Of a DNA stretch of 64,000 bases, positions 43,346 through 52,485 are shown one piece after another (position 1 is the first letter of the stretch; every line of letters begins with the position of its first letter). The translations under genes were made by a program, and so were the position numbers. Source of the DNA: JAWXUD01 sp044432945 (GTDB lineage: Bacteria; Cyanobacteriota; Vampirovibrionia; Gastranaerophilales; Gastranaerophilaceae); assembly GCA_044432945.1 (NCBI GenBank), contig JAWXUD010000002.1, positions 50,816 through 114,815 on the forward strand, read 5' to 3'. The notes under the pieces were generated by a model. It had not been told where the DNA came from and ran no database searches. It worked only from the letters and a program-made list of their open reading frames with translations.

Positions 43346-44190
43346 TGATTGATGGTTCGAACTTGAACAAAACCATTGTGATTACGGGTTGTACTTCAGG
43401 TATCGGCTTGGCGTTATTAAAAGAAGTTGCAAGGACAAATGTCGTGTTTGCTGGTTATCGTAATGAGAATTATGTTGAAGAATTATCAGAAATTTCTCAA
43501 AACGTTATACCTTTTTACATTGACATGGCGAATAAAAATTCGATATCTCAAGCGTGTGCTTTTATAAAATCTAAGACAAAAAAAATTGATACTGTTTTTA
43601 ATGTTGCAGGTTGCGTTGTCGCAGGTGCGATTGAAAATATTGAATTAGATGCGATAAGAGAGCAGTTTGAAGTTAATACATTTTCTCATCTAGATTTTAC
43701 AAAACAGCTTTTGGCATTGATGGGTGAAGGTGGGAAAATTATTAATATAAGTTCGATGTCTAGTTTTGGAATATTTCCTTTTATTGCACCATATGGAGCT
43801 TCAAAGCGAGCTTTAGATATTTTATTTAATTCGATGTTATTAGAAACTCACAAAAATATTCAGATAGTTTCGATAAAATTAGGTTCAGTGGCGACCCCAA
43901 TTTGGAACAAATCTATTGAAAATAACAAATCTTCTATTGAGAATAGTATTGGATTTGAAGATGAGATGAAATATTTGATTAAGAATGCTCAAAAAAATGA
44001 GTTTATGGGTGCAAATTTAGATAATGTTATTAAAAAATTGGTTGAAATAGGAGATAGTGCAAAAGTAAAGTCTTCTTATACTATAGGAAAAGACGCTAAA
44101 TTCGCAGAGATTTTGTCAAAATTGCCTCAAGATTGGATTAATTTTTTGGTGAAACAGTCTTTAAAATTAAAAATTAGAAGAATGAAATAG
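43345..44190 (+). CDS. short-chain dehydrogenase/reductase
   Basis: 281 residues; the ATG shares its A with the pilC stop (TAATG), so it is translationally coupled. SDR motifs: IVITGCTSGIGLALLKEVAR, VFNVAGCVVAGAIENI, INISSMSSFGIFPFIAPYGA-SKRAL (catalytic Ser/Tyr/Lys). The C-terminal part (IENSIGFEDEMKYLIKNAQK) is longer than in FabG-type enzymes and ends in Lys/Arg. Substrate unknown; the link to the pilus operon may be only positional. Confidence 0.8.
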   Translation: MIDGSNLNKTIVITGCTSGIGLALLKEVARTNVVFAGYRNENYVEELSEISQNVIPFYIDMANKNSISQACAFIKSKTKKIDTVFNVAGCVVAGAIENIELDAIREQFEVNTFSHLDFTKQLLALMGEGGKIINISSMSSFGIFPFIAPYGASKRALDILFNSMLLETHKNIQIVSIKLGSVATPIWNKSIENNKSSIENSIGFEDEMKYLIKNAQKNEFMGANLDNVIKKLVEIGDSAKVKSSYTIGKDAKFAEILSKLPQDWINFLVKQSLKLKIRRMK

Positions 44191-44236
44191 TTTTTTATAG
44201 TTGTGCTAAACTGTAAAAAATACAAAAGAGGTAAAA

Positions 44237-45553
44237 ATGAAAATAGCATTAATAAATAATGGTTGTGCAAAAAATTTAGTTGACAGTGAATTGATGTTAG
44301 GAATGTTGGCACAAAATGGTTATGAGATTACGCTTGATGAGAGTGAGGCTCAGATTGTAATAGTAAATACTTGTTCTTTTATCCACGATGCAGAAAAAGA
44401 GTCAGTTCAATCTATTTTAGAGATGATAGAAGAGGGTAAAAAGGTAATAGCAACAGGTTGTTTACCTCAAAAGCATAAAGAAGAATTAGAAAAAGCAATC
44501 CCTGAATTATCTGCAATGATTGGTACATCAGATATTTCTGAGATTGTTAAAATTGTTGATAAAGTTGCAAATGAAGATGGCAAGATTTGTCATAGATGCA
44601 TTAATGATAAACCAGATTATATATATCCAGAAACGGTTGTGCGTCAACAAATCACGATGGGTTCGAGCAGTTATCTAAAAATAGCTGAGGGTTGTAATTA
44701 TAATTGTGGTTATTGTATTATTCCAAAGCTTCGTGGGAAATGTCGTTCAAGAAGCATAGAAAATATTTTAGTTGAAGCGAAGGTTTTAGTCGAAAAAGGT
44801 GTTACAGAAATCGTGCTTATTGCTCAAGATACATCTAGTTATGGAGTTGATTTGTATGGCAAACCTGCTTTAGCTGAGTTGTTGAAAGAATTAAATAAAA
44901 TAGAGAATTTGGGTTGGATTAGAATAATGTATGCTTATCCATCGCAGATGAATGATGAATTAATCGATGCTATTGCGACATTAGATAAGGTTGCAAAATA
45001 TATTGATATACCACTTCAACACGCTAGTTTAGAGGTTTTGAAAAATATGAATAGACCAGCCTTTGATTATAAAAAATTAATTAAAAAAATGCGTGATAAA
45101 ATCCCGAATTTGGCAATTCGTACAGCATTTATTGTTGGTTATCCAGGTGAAACGCAAGAGCAGTTTGAAGAGTTGTATGAATTTGTGAGAGAAATGCGTT
45201 TCGAAAAAATGGGAGTTTTTGAATACTCTCGTGAAAAAAATACAAGTTCTTATTCGATGAAAAATCAAGTGCCAGCAAAAATTAAAAAACAACGTTATAA
45301 CAAACTGATGAAATTGCAAGCTGAAATTTCAAAAGATGTCAACAATTCTTATATCGGCAAAACTTTGCCTTGTATAGTTGAGGGGATTACGGAAGAGGGC
45401 GTTGTAATACTTCGCTCACAACACGATGCTCCAGAAATTGATGGAGTTGTTTATGCCAAATCTACAATGACTGTTGTTCCAGGTGATATCGAAAACGTTT
45501 TAATCGATGGTGCTGATTATTACGATTTGTTTGGAACTTTGGTTGAAGCCTAA
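44237..45553 (+). CDS. rimO: ribosomal protein S12 methylthiotransferase RimO
   Basis: 438 residues, the usual size. N-terminal UPF0004 domain with three cluster Cys (NNGCAKNLVDSE, VNTCSFIHDA, ATGCLPQKHKEEL). Radical-SAM motif AEGCNYNCGYCIIPKLRGKC, then QDTSSYGVDLYG. C-terminal TRAM domain (GKTLPCIVEGITEEGVVILR). It adds a methylthio group to an Asp of ribosomal protein S12. The short pattern INNGCAKNLVDSE distinguishes it from MiaB. It has an extended -10 (TGCTAAACT, TAAACT at 44207-44212) and an AGAGG ribosome site. Confidence 0.95.
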   Translation: MKIALINNGCAKNLVDSELMLGMLAQNGYEITLDESEAQIVIVNTCSFIHDAEKESVQSILEMIEEGKKVIATGCLPQKHKEELEKAIPELSAMIGTSDISEIVKIVDKVANEDGKICHRCINDKPDYIYPETVVRQQITMGSSSYLKIAEGCNYNCGYCIIPKLRGKCRSRSIENILVEAKVLVEKGVTEIVLIAQDTSSYGVDLYGKPALAELLKELNKIENLGWIRIMYAYPSQMNDELIDAIATLDKVAKYIDIPLQHASLEVLKNMNRPAFDYKKLIKKMRDKIPNLAIRTAFIVGYPGETQEQFEELYEFVREMRFEKMGVFEYSREKNTSSYSMKNQVPAKIKKQRYNKLMKLQAEISKDVNNSYIGKTLPCIVEGITEEGVVILRSQHDAPEIDGVVYAKSTMTVVPGDIENVLIDGADYYDLFGTLVEA

Positions 45554-45559
45554 ATTGAA

Positions 45560-47347
45560 CTAACCTCTTCTTTGATATGCTGCAGTCATTAAGCTTCCGT
45601 GATTTAGGATTGATCTTCCAGAGCTTAATAATGAAGTGTTGTAATTGTAGTTGTAATTTGAGCCAGTTGATGTAGTTGCGTTATTTTGTGAGAATTGGCT
45701 TAAATAAGAACCAGCGGTTTGTAATCCAGAGCCAATTTTATTTGCAGTGTCTATCCAACTTGCTTTGCCTGAGCTACTGGTAGCAGCTTTAGCAGATTTT
45801 GTGAAACTTGTTGGTATTTGAGATTTAGGAACAGTAACGCCAGCTGATTGTAGTTTGGTTACTTCCTCTGAGGTTAATTTTGTATTATTTTGCAATTTAT
45901 CAACAAGTGCTGTATCAACGCTTCCATTTTGAAGTGCGACTTGAATTGAACTTTCTTGTTTAATAGCTTGTTTTTTACTCATTCCATTTAAAGCCTCTTT
46001 AGCATCAGATTTTGACATACCTTCAATTTGGCTTTCAATTTGAGTTTTAGCGGCATCGTTTGCGGCCATTTTTGTTGTTGCTTCGGCAGCTTTTGTGTTA
46101 ATTGCATCAAAATTGCTACTTAGTGCTTTTGTGCCTTCAATTGATGATGTTACGCTTGATACAGCAGAGGCAGCACTTGTTAATGCTCCTGCTAAATCAC
46201 CATTAGCTGCGTATGCAGCAGTTGATGTTACGCTTGCTGCGGCTTGACCATATTGCCCTGCGAGTTCAGCGACTGTACCAATTTTGCACATGACAGTACC
46301 AACTGAGATTAGGGCTGTACCAGCACCGCCTATCCAACTAGTTGCTCCACCGAGTGCGATTAGTGCTTCACCTGCTAGGTTGAGTGTTGAGCCAGCTGTT
46401 GAAACAAGACTACTGATTGAGCTTACTGTTTCCGCTATTTCAATAACTTTATCAGCTGTTGTTTGCTGTTCTTCTATTGTATCTTGGTTGTTTTGAACAG
46501 ACGCTAAATATTTTGTGTTTGCACTATTAATTGAATTTGTGTACCTTGTGCAGGTTGATTGAAGTATAGTGATTTTGTTACCACTTGCATCGAGGATTGA
46601 ATATTGTGAATCTAGTTGCGATTTTAATAGTAAAATCTCTGATGCGTTATCGCCACCACTTGAAGATAATGAAGTTATTTGACTTGCAAGAGAGTCAGTT
46701 TTTGTTTGAGCTTCTTCTGTTATTTTAATTTCTTTATCCATGTCATCTTGTGCTTTTTCAAGTTTCACAGTATTTTTTTCGACTTTTTTCTCATACTTGG
46801 CTGTATTTTTATCGATACTTGATTCAAGTGAGCTTGCTTGTCTTTGTAGGTTTGTCATATCACTGCCACTTGATTTTATATCAGTGGTCATACTGCTTAG
46901 CTCTGTTGCTCTTGATTTAAGACTACTTGCTGCGGCTTTGCCATCAGAAGCGTTATCTATTTCAGAATAATCGCTACTTGTGCTTCCGCTAGAATTTGAT
47001 GAACTTGATGAATTAGTTTTTGATGATGAGCTAGTTGAACTATTTTGGTTGCTTGTGCTTACCATGCTAAAAATACTGTCTTCTTTGTTGTTGGTCATTA
47101 CACTTGATGAGGTATTAGTTGACGTGTTAAATGTATTACTTGTATTTAATATGCTTGATGCGTTTGTCGTGTCGCCTTTTGAACTAGTTTTGGTTGAGTC
47201 TGATGAATTAAAGATAGAGCCTTTTTTAGACAGCACGCTGTCGTTGCTATCCCAGGTTGAAACCGTAGGCGTGCTTGAGCCTTTTAGCGCAAGTTTGGCT
47301 ATGTCGGTCTTTGACATATTGGATAGATTTAGTGTGTTAATGCTCAA
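45560..47347 (-). CDS. large Ser/Thr-rich coiled-coil protein, unknown
   Basis: 595 residues from TTG 47347 (SINTLNLSNMSKTDIAKLAL), with GGAG eleven bases upstream; ATG 47317 is the alternative. Residues 20-135 are Ser/Thr/Asn low complexity. About 135-300 form long coiled coils (SSLESSIDKNTAKYEKKVEK, TEEAQTKTDSLASQITSLSS). About 300-410 are Ala/Gly-rich hydrophobic segments (LNLAGEALIALGGATSWIGG, AGTALISVGTVMCKIGTVAE), possibly membrane-inserting. A Gln/Ser tail follows. The layout resembles secreted translocator-like or adhesin-like proteins, but there is no signal peptide and I do not name a family. Convergent with rimO. Confidence 0.72.
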   Translation of the reverse strand: MSINTLNLSNMSKTDIAKLALKGSSTPTVSTWDSNDSVLSKKGSIFNSSDSTKTSSKGDTTNASSILNTSNTFNTSTNTSSSVMTNNKEDSIFSMVSTSNQNSSTSSSSKTNSSSSSNSSGSTSSDYSEIDNASDGKAAASSLKSRATELSSMTTDIKSSGSDMTNLQRQASSLESSIDKNTAKYEKKVEKNTVKLEKAQDDMDKEIKITEEAQTKTDSLASQITSLSSSGGDNASEILLLKSQLDSQYSILDASGNKITILQSTCTRYTNSINSANTKYLASVQNNQDTIEEQQTTADKVIEIAETVSSISSLVSTAGSTLNLAGEALIALGGATSWIGGAGTALISVGTVMCKIGTVAELAGQYGQAAASVTSTAAYAANGDLAGALTSAASAVSSVTSSIEGTKALSSNFDAINTKAAEATTKMAANDAAKTQIESQIEGMSKSDAKEALNGMSKKQAIKQESSIQVALQNGSVDTALVDKLQNNTKLTSEEVTKLQSAGVTVPKSQIPTSFTKSAKAATSSSGKASWIDTANKIGSGLQTAGSYLSQFSQNNATTSTGSNYNYNYNTSLLSSGRSILNHGSLMTAAYQRRG

Positions 47348-47536
47348 TCTGCGTAGCTCTCCTGTGTTTTTATATCTCTCTATAAGTATAAAAACCCTTT
47401 TAGGTGGCTGATTTCAGCATGTTGGGGGATTGTTACATTAGTTTACATATGTTGGTTGTTTCAAATTTGCTTAAATTTTATTTTTTTGTTATGATTTTTT
47501 CATCTTAGTTTGTACAATAAAAAAGGAGAGAATTTT

Positions 47537-48337
47537 ATGAAACTAATGGAAGGTAAAAAAGGGGTTATTTTTGGTGTTTCAAATACTCATGGAATAGCTT
47601 ATGCGATAGCTCAACAGTTACACGAAGCTGGTGCTGATATAGCGTTTACATATGCTGGTGAGGTTATGGAAAAACGTGTAAGACCGTTAGCTGAGGCAAT
47701 GGACGCTAAAGTTATTATGTCTTGTGATGTTACAAAAGAAGACGAAGTAGCGGCTGTTTTTGCTGAATGTGAAAAAGTTTATGGCAAATTGGATTTTGTT
47801 GTTCACGCAGTTGCGTTCGCTGCAAAAGAAGATTTGCAAGGTAGATTTATTGATACATCGCATTCTGGTTGGGATTTGGCAATGGGCGTTAGTGCTTATT
47901 CATTAATTTCAATCGCTCGTAATGCAGAACCGATTATGAATGAAGGTGGTTCAATATTTGCACTTTCTTACTTGGGTTCAGAATATGTTGTAGCTAATTA
48001 CAACGTTATGGGTGTCGCAAAAGCTGCATTGGAATCTTCAATGAGATATTTGGCTGCTGATTTAGGTAAAAAAGGTGTTCGTGTTAACTGTATTTCTGCT
48101 GGAGCGGTTAAAACTTTGGCTGCAAAAGGGATTGCAGGGTTTGACAAAATGCTAAAAGCGGGTGCTGTAAAAGCTCCTTTAGGTAGAAACGTTTCTCTAG
48201 AAGACGTTGGTAGAGCTGGTTTATACCTTGCTTCTGACTTGTCATCAGGAACTACTGGTCAAATTTTATATGTTGACTGTGGTTGTCATGCAGTTTATGC
48301 ATCTTTAGAAGAAATGGAAATTATTGCTAATTCATAG
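47537..48337 (+). CDS. fabI: enoyl-[acyl-carrier-protein] reductase (NADH) FabI
   Basis: Start ATG 47537 behind AAAAGGAGAG; 266 residues. FabI-specific variants of SDR motifs: KKGVIFGVSNTHGIAYAIAQ (cofactor), VHAVAFAAKEDLQGRFIDTS, SYLGSEYVVANYNVMGVAKA with the catalytic Tyr-x6-Lys, and ISAGAVKTLAAKGIAGFDKM. It catalyses the last reduction in each cycle of fatty acid elongation and is the target of triclosan. It is monocistronic with its own terminator. Confidence 0.95.
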   Translation: MKLMEGKKGVIFGVSNTHGIAYAIAQQLHEAGADIAFTYAGEVMEKRVRPLAEAMDAKVIMSCDVTKEDEVAAVFAECEKVYGKLDFVVHAVAFAAKEDLQGRFIDTSHSGWDLAMGVSAYSLISIARNAEPIMNEGGSIFALSYLGSEYVVANYNVMGVAKAALESSMRYLAADLGKKGVRVNCISAGAVKTLAAKGIAGFDKMLKAGAVKAPLGRNVSLEDVGRAGLYLASDLSSGTTGQILYVDCGCHAVYASLEEMEIIANS

Positions 48338-48356
48338 TTTTCATTAATATAAGATT

Positions 48357-48395
48357 AAAAGTCGTGTTTAAAATATTTTAGATGCGACTTTTTTT
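48357..48395 (+). terminator. terminator of fabI
   Basis: AAAAGTCG (48357-48364) pairs with CGACTTTT (48385-48392), then T-run. The loop contains a further self-complementary AAAATATTTT. Confidence 0.75.
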
Positions 48396-48449
48396 ATATG
48401 TTTTTTTGTGATAAATTTTATTTATAGGTTAAATAAAGAAGGAATTACT

Positions 48450-51098
48450 ATGACAACGATTAAAATTGAAGATTTACCAACGGTTTATGATGCAAAAACA
48501 ACAGAAGAAAATATTTATAAATTTTGGGAAGCGGGCGAATTTTTCAAAGCTGATGCAACGAGTGATAAACCACCTTATTCAATAGTAATTCCACCACCAA
48601 ACGTTACGGGTGTATTGCATATGGGACACGCTCTTGATGAAACTTTGCAAGATATTTTGACTCGTTATCACAGAATGGCTGGTTTTGAAACTTTATGGCT
48701 TCCTGGCACGGATCATGCAGGTATAGCTACTCAAAACGTTGTTGAGAAAAAATTGCGTGAAGAAGGAGTTTCTCGTTATGATTTAGGTCGTGAAAAGTTT
48801 TTAGATGAAACTTGGAAATGGGCTAATGAACACAAATCGGCAATCTTAGACCAGTGTAAACGTTTGGGTGCTTCATTTGATAGAACTCGTGAACGCTTTA
48901 CTTTTGATGAGGGTTGTTCTGAGGCAGTTAAAGAGGTCTTTATCCGTCTTTATGAAAAAGGATTAATTTATAAAGGTAAATATATTGTAAACTGGTGTCC
49001 TCGTTGTAATAGTGCGATTTCTGATGTTGAAACAGAATATGATACGGAACAAGGGCATATGTGGGAAATCTCTTATCCACTAAAAGGGGAGTCTGGTGCG
49101 ATAATTGTTGCAACGACACGTCCTGAAACCATTTTTGGTGATGTTGCGATTGCTGTAAACCCTAAGGATTACAAATATTCAGAATTGATTGGCAAAACGG
49201 TTATCATACCACTTTCTGGTCGTGAAATCCCAATTATTGCTGATGATTATGTTGACAAATCTTTTGGTACAGGTGCTGTAAAAATTACTCCAGCACACGA
49301 TCCTAACGATTATGAGGTAGGAAAACGTCATAACTTAAACCCAATTTGGATTATGGATACTGATGGTAATATGAAAGCTTGTGGTGAAGTACCTCAAGAG
49401 CTTCATGGGCTTGAGCGTTATGAGGCTCGTGAAAGAATTGTTGGAATGTTGTCATATAACAATTTCTTGTTAAGAACTCGTGAACATGAGCATAATGTTG
49501 GTAAATGTCAGCGTTGTAGTACAACGATTGAACCGTTATTGTCTGAACAGTGGTTTGTTAAAATGGAACCTTTGGCAAAAGAAGCTATTGCTGCGGTTGA
49601 TGATGGTAGAATTAAGTTTGTTCCAGAGCGTTGGGAAAAGAATTATTTAGGTTGGATGGAAAATATTCGTGATTGGTGTATTTCTCGTCAATTGTGGTGG
49701 GGGCATCAAATTCCAGCGTATTACCATAATACAACTGGTGAAATGGTTGTTGCTCGTGAAAATCCTGATCCAGCTAATTACACACAAGATCCTGATGTGC
49801 TGGATACTTGGTTCTCATCTGGGCTTTGGCCGTTCTCTACTATGGGCTGGCCTAATTTGAATTCAGCTGATTTTAAAAAATTCTATCCAACTACAACTTT
49901 GGTCACTGGATTTGATATTATTTTCTTCTGGGTTGCTAGAATGATTACAATGGGGTTAGAATTTACTGATGTAGCACCGTTTTCAACAGTTTATATTCAC
50001 GGGTTAATCCGTGATGAAAAAGGTCAGAAAATGTCAAAATCTAAAGGTAATACGATTGATCCTGTCAAGGTAATCGAAAAATATGGTTGTGACGCACTTA
50101 GATTTACGATGACTTCACTTTGTACTTATGGTGGTCAAGATATCAAAATGAGTGAAGAACGTTTTGAATATGGAAGAAATTTTGCTAACAAAATCTGGAA
50201 CGCTTCTCGCTTTGTACTTATGAATTTAGATGGCGTTGATAATAAAGAAATCGATTTTTCTAGTTTGACAATTGTTGATAAATGGATTTTAGATAAATTA
50301 AATTCTGTCGCAAAAGAGATGAATGATAATATAAAAGATTTTAGAATAGGTGAAACTGCACATGTTTTATATGATTTCTTCTGGAATTCTTATTGTGATT
50401 GGTATGTTGAAATCGCAAAAATTCAATTGCAAGATGAAAATTTGAAAGCAAATACTCAAAGAGTATTACGTTATGTGCTTGATCAAGCGTTGAGAATGCT
50501 TCACCCGATTATGCCTCATATTACTGAACAAGTTTGGCAATTAGTTCCAAAAACGACTGATGTAAAAGCGATTATTGTTGCTGAATTCCCACAATTTAGC
50601 GAAAAACTTGTTTTCAATAAGGAAGCTCAAGAGATGGAATTGGTTTTTGAAACGATTAAATCGTTGAGAAATCTTAGACAAAGCTTTAATATTTCACCGT
50701 CTGTGAAAGTTGATATTCAAGTACGTGCTGTTGAAGCTGAAAAACCTGTATTTGAAGCGATAGAAGCTTATGTCAAACGCTTGGCTCGTGTTGAGAATAT
50801 TGTTTATGAAGCGATTGACACACCAGTTCCAGCAAAATCTACGTCAACTGTTGTTTCAGCATCACAAATTATCGTTCCATTGGCTGATTTGATTGATTTG
50901 GAAGCAGAAATCGCACGTCAACAAAAGAAATTTGATAAATTAGATAATGAGAAAAATTCGTTAGAAGGAAGAGTTAACAACCCAAAATTTGTTGCAAATG
51001 CTAACCCTGATTTGATTGCACAAACGAAAGCTCGTATTGAAGAAATATTGGGGCAACAAAAAACAATTTCTGACTTAATCGTTTCTTTGAAGCCATAA
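48450..51098 (+). CDS. valS: valyl-tRNA synthetase
   Basis: ATG 48450 behind AAGAAGGAATT gives 882 residues. Class I HIGH motif IPPPNVTGVLHMGHALDETL, KMSKS motif GQKMSKSKGNTIDPVKVIEK, the editing domain with TTRPETIFGDVAIAVNP and KITPAHDPNDYEVGKRHNL, DVLDTWFSSGLWPFSTMGWP, and a C-terminal coiled coil (DLEAEIARQQKKFDKLDNEK). It charges tRNA-Val and removes mischarged Thr. The open frame upstream to 48408 lacks a ribosome site. Confidence 0.97.
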   Translation: MTTIKIEDLPTVYDAKTTEENIYKFWEAGEFFKADATSDKPPYSIVIPPPNVTGVLHMGHALDETLQDILTRYHRMAGFETLWLPGTDHAGIATQNVVEKKLREEGVSRYDLGREKFLDETWKWANEHKSAILDQCKRLGASFDRTRERFTFDEGCSEAVKEVFIRLYEKGLIYKGKYIVNWCPRCNSAISDVETEYDTEQGHMWEISYPLKGESGAIIVATTRPETIFGDVAIAVNPKDYKYSELIGKTVIIPLSGREIPIIADDYVDKSFGTGAVKITPAHDPNDYEVGKRHNLNPIWIMDTDGNMKACGEVPQELHGLERYEARERIVGMLSYNNFLLRTREHEHNVGKCQRCSTTIEPLLSEQWFVKMEPLAKEAIAAVDDGRIKFVPERWEKNYLGWMENIRDWCISRQLWWGHQIPAYYHNTTGEMVVARENPDPANYTQDPDVLDTWFSSGLWPFSTMGWPNLNSADFKKFYPTTTLVTGFDIIFFWVARMITMGLEFTDVAPFSTVYIHGLIRDEKGQKMSKSKGNTIDPVKVIEKYGCDALRFTMTSLCTYGGQDIKMSEERFEYGRNFANKIWNASRFVLMNLDGVDNKEIDFSSLTIVDKWILDKLNSVAKEMNDNIKDFRIGETAHVLYDFFWNSYCDWYVEIAKIQLQDENLKANTQRVLRYVLDQALRMLHPIMPHITEQVWQLVPKTTDVKAIIVAEFPQFSEKLVFNKEAQEMELVFETIKSLRNLRQSFNISPSVKVDIQVRAVEAEKPVFEAIEAYVKRLARVENIVYEAIDTPVPAKSTSTVVSASQIIVPLADLIDLEAEIARQQKKFDKLDNEKNSLEGRVNNPKFVANANPDLIAQTKARIEEILGQQKTISDLIVSLKP

Positions 51099-51152
51099 TT
51101 GGTTGTTTTTTATTATATAAATTAAGTTTTGTAACAAAAAATTAATAAAAAT

Positions 51153-51209
51153 ACGGATATGTAACAAAATACAGCATGTCCGTGTTTTCACACCATGTGA
51201 TATTTTTTT
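51153..51209 (+). terminator. tandem hairpins downstream of valS
   Basis: ACGGATATG (51153-51161) pairs with CATGTCCGT (51175-51183), followed by T; then TCACA-cca-TGTGA (51188-51200) followed by seven T. Together they end the valS transcript. Confidence 0.65.
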
Positions 51210-51313
51210 AATATTAAAAAATATGTAGAAATTATACAAAACCTTTACAAGTTGACAAAAATTTGATAGTATAAGTTTGTTAATGTAGTTTAGTGTCAGA
51301 AAATGGAGTTAAT

Positions 51314-52375
51314 ATGGTGTCTAAAGAATTAGATTTTGAAGAATTGTTGAACAAGTATGATTATAAGTTTCAAAAAGGGGACTTGATCAAAGGCGTGGTT
51401 TGTAGCTATGATGGACATGGGGTTTTAGTCGATATCGGTGCGAAAACTTTGGCTGTTGTTCCAAATCGTGAAGCAGCTGATAAAAATGAAGACGTTGAAA
51501 AAAAATTGGTAAAAGGTCAAGAATATGAATTTTTGATTATTCGTGAAGAAGACGAGGACGGTAAATTCTTATTATCTAATAAAAAAGTTGAACAAGCTTA
51601 TGCTTGGAAGGAGCTTGAAAAAGCAAAAGCTTCTGAAGAAACAATATTAGGAACAATTGTTGGTGATGTAAAAGGTGGATTGCTGGTAGAAATTTCTGGC
51701 GTTAGAGGTTTTGTTCCATCTTCGCAATTGCGTTCTAAAGATGCTGAAGTTAGCGTTGGAAGCAAAATTGAATTGAAAATATTATCGCTTGATCAACAAC
51801 AAAATAACTTTATTTTATCAAATAAAAAAGTTTATGAAGACGGTGCTGTTGAGGCGAGAAAAAATGTATTTGCTCAAATTGAAGCAGGTCAAATTGTTAA
51901 AGGTGAAGTCGTAAGAATTACTGATTTTGGTGCGTTTATCGATTTGGGTGGAATTGATGGCTTGTTGCCACTTTCACAATTATCTTGGCGTTGGATTGAT
52001 CACCCTACAAATATTTTAAGCGTTGGCGACAAGATTGATGTTGAAGTTATTGCAGTTGATCACTCAAAACAACGTGTGTCTTTAAGTTTAAAAAATCTTG
52101 AGCCTGATCCTTGGATTGAAGCTGAAAAACAGATTAAGGAAGGTGATAAAGTTGAAGGTACTATCACAAGAATAAGACATTTTGGTGCATTTGTTGAGGT
52201 TTATGCAGGTGTTGAAGCACTTTTGCCTAACGCAGAGGTGGTTGAATTGCAAGATAAAACTGGTAACATCTTGAATGTCGGTGATAAAATCGATACTTAT
52301 ATTTTAAGATTTAATCCTGAAGATAAGAGAATTTCGTTAACAATTAATTCAGAAACAAAAGCTGTTGAAGAATAG
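51314..52375 (+). CDS. rpsA: ribosomal protein S1-like protein with four S1 domains
   Basis: ATG 51314 behind GGAG gives 353 residues; an upstream GTG at 51293 lacks a site. Four S1 repeats begin at about 22 (KGDLIKGVVCSYDGHGVLVD), 107 (ETILGTIVGDVKGGLLVEIS), 190 (GQIVKGEVVRITDFGAFIDL) and 275 (GDKVEGTITRIRHFGAFVEV). S1 helps mRNA binding on the 30S subunit. This shorter form is like that of cyanobacteria and chloroplasts rather than the six-domain E. coli protein. A TTTACA-17-TAGTAT promoter lies at 51244-51272. Confidence 0.9.
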   Translation: MVSKELDFEELLNKYDYKFQKGDLIKGVVCSYDGHGVLVDIGAKTLAVVPNREAADKNEDVEKKLVKGQEYEFLIIREEDEDGKFLLSNKKVEQAYAWKELEKAKASEETILGTIVGDVKGGLLVEISGVRGFVPSSQLRSKDAEVSVGSKIELKILSLDQQQNNFILSNKKVYEDGAVEARKNVFAQIEAGQIVKGEVVRITDFGAFIDLGGIDGLLPLSQLSWRWIDHPTNILSVGDKIDVEVIAVDHSKQRVSLSLKNLEPDPWIEAEKQIKEGDKVEGTITRIRHFGAFVEVYAGVEALLPNAEVVELQDKTGNILNVGDKIDTYILRFNPEDKRISLTINSETKAVEE

Positions 52376-52402
52376 TTATTAACTGGTATTAGAAATATAA
52401 GC

Positions 52403-52438
52403 AACGTGGCAAATTTGAATATTCAAATTTGCCACGTT
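52403..52438. terminator. 36-base perfect palindrome after rpsA
   Basis: AACGTGGCAAATTTGAAT and its exact complement form an uninterrupted 18-pair stem. Downstream TTTAGTTTCTCCCTTTTTTT supplies a T-rich tract. It is the probable end of the S1 transcript and shields the Fic gene promoter. Confidence 0.75.
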
Positions 52439-52457
52439 TAGTTTCTCCCTTTTTTTG

Positions 52458-52466
52458 TGCTATAAT
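52458..52466 (+). promoter_or_regulatory. extended -10 promoter of the Fic gene
   Basis: TGCTATAAT is a perfect extended -10, 19 bases before the ATG at 52486, with AAAAGGA as ribosome site. No clear -35 is visible. Confidence 0.6.
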
Positions 52467-52485
52467 TTATTAAAAGGATAAATGT

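Noticed and set aside
46980..47411. 143-codon open frame antisense to the Ser-rich protein
   Set aside because: A shadow of Ser/Thr codons read in reverse (Leu/Val/Glu-rich), with the real gene on the other strand.
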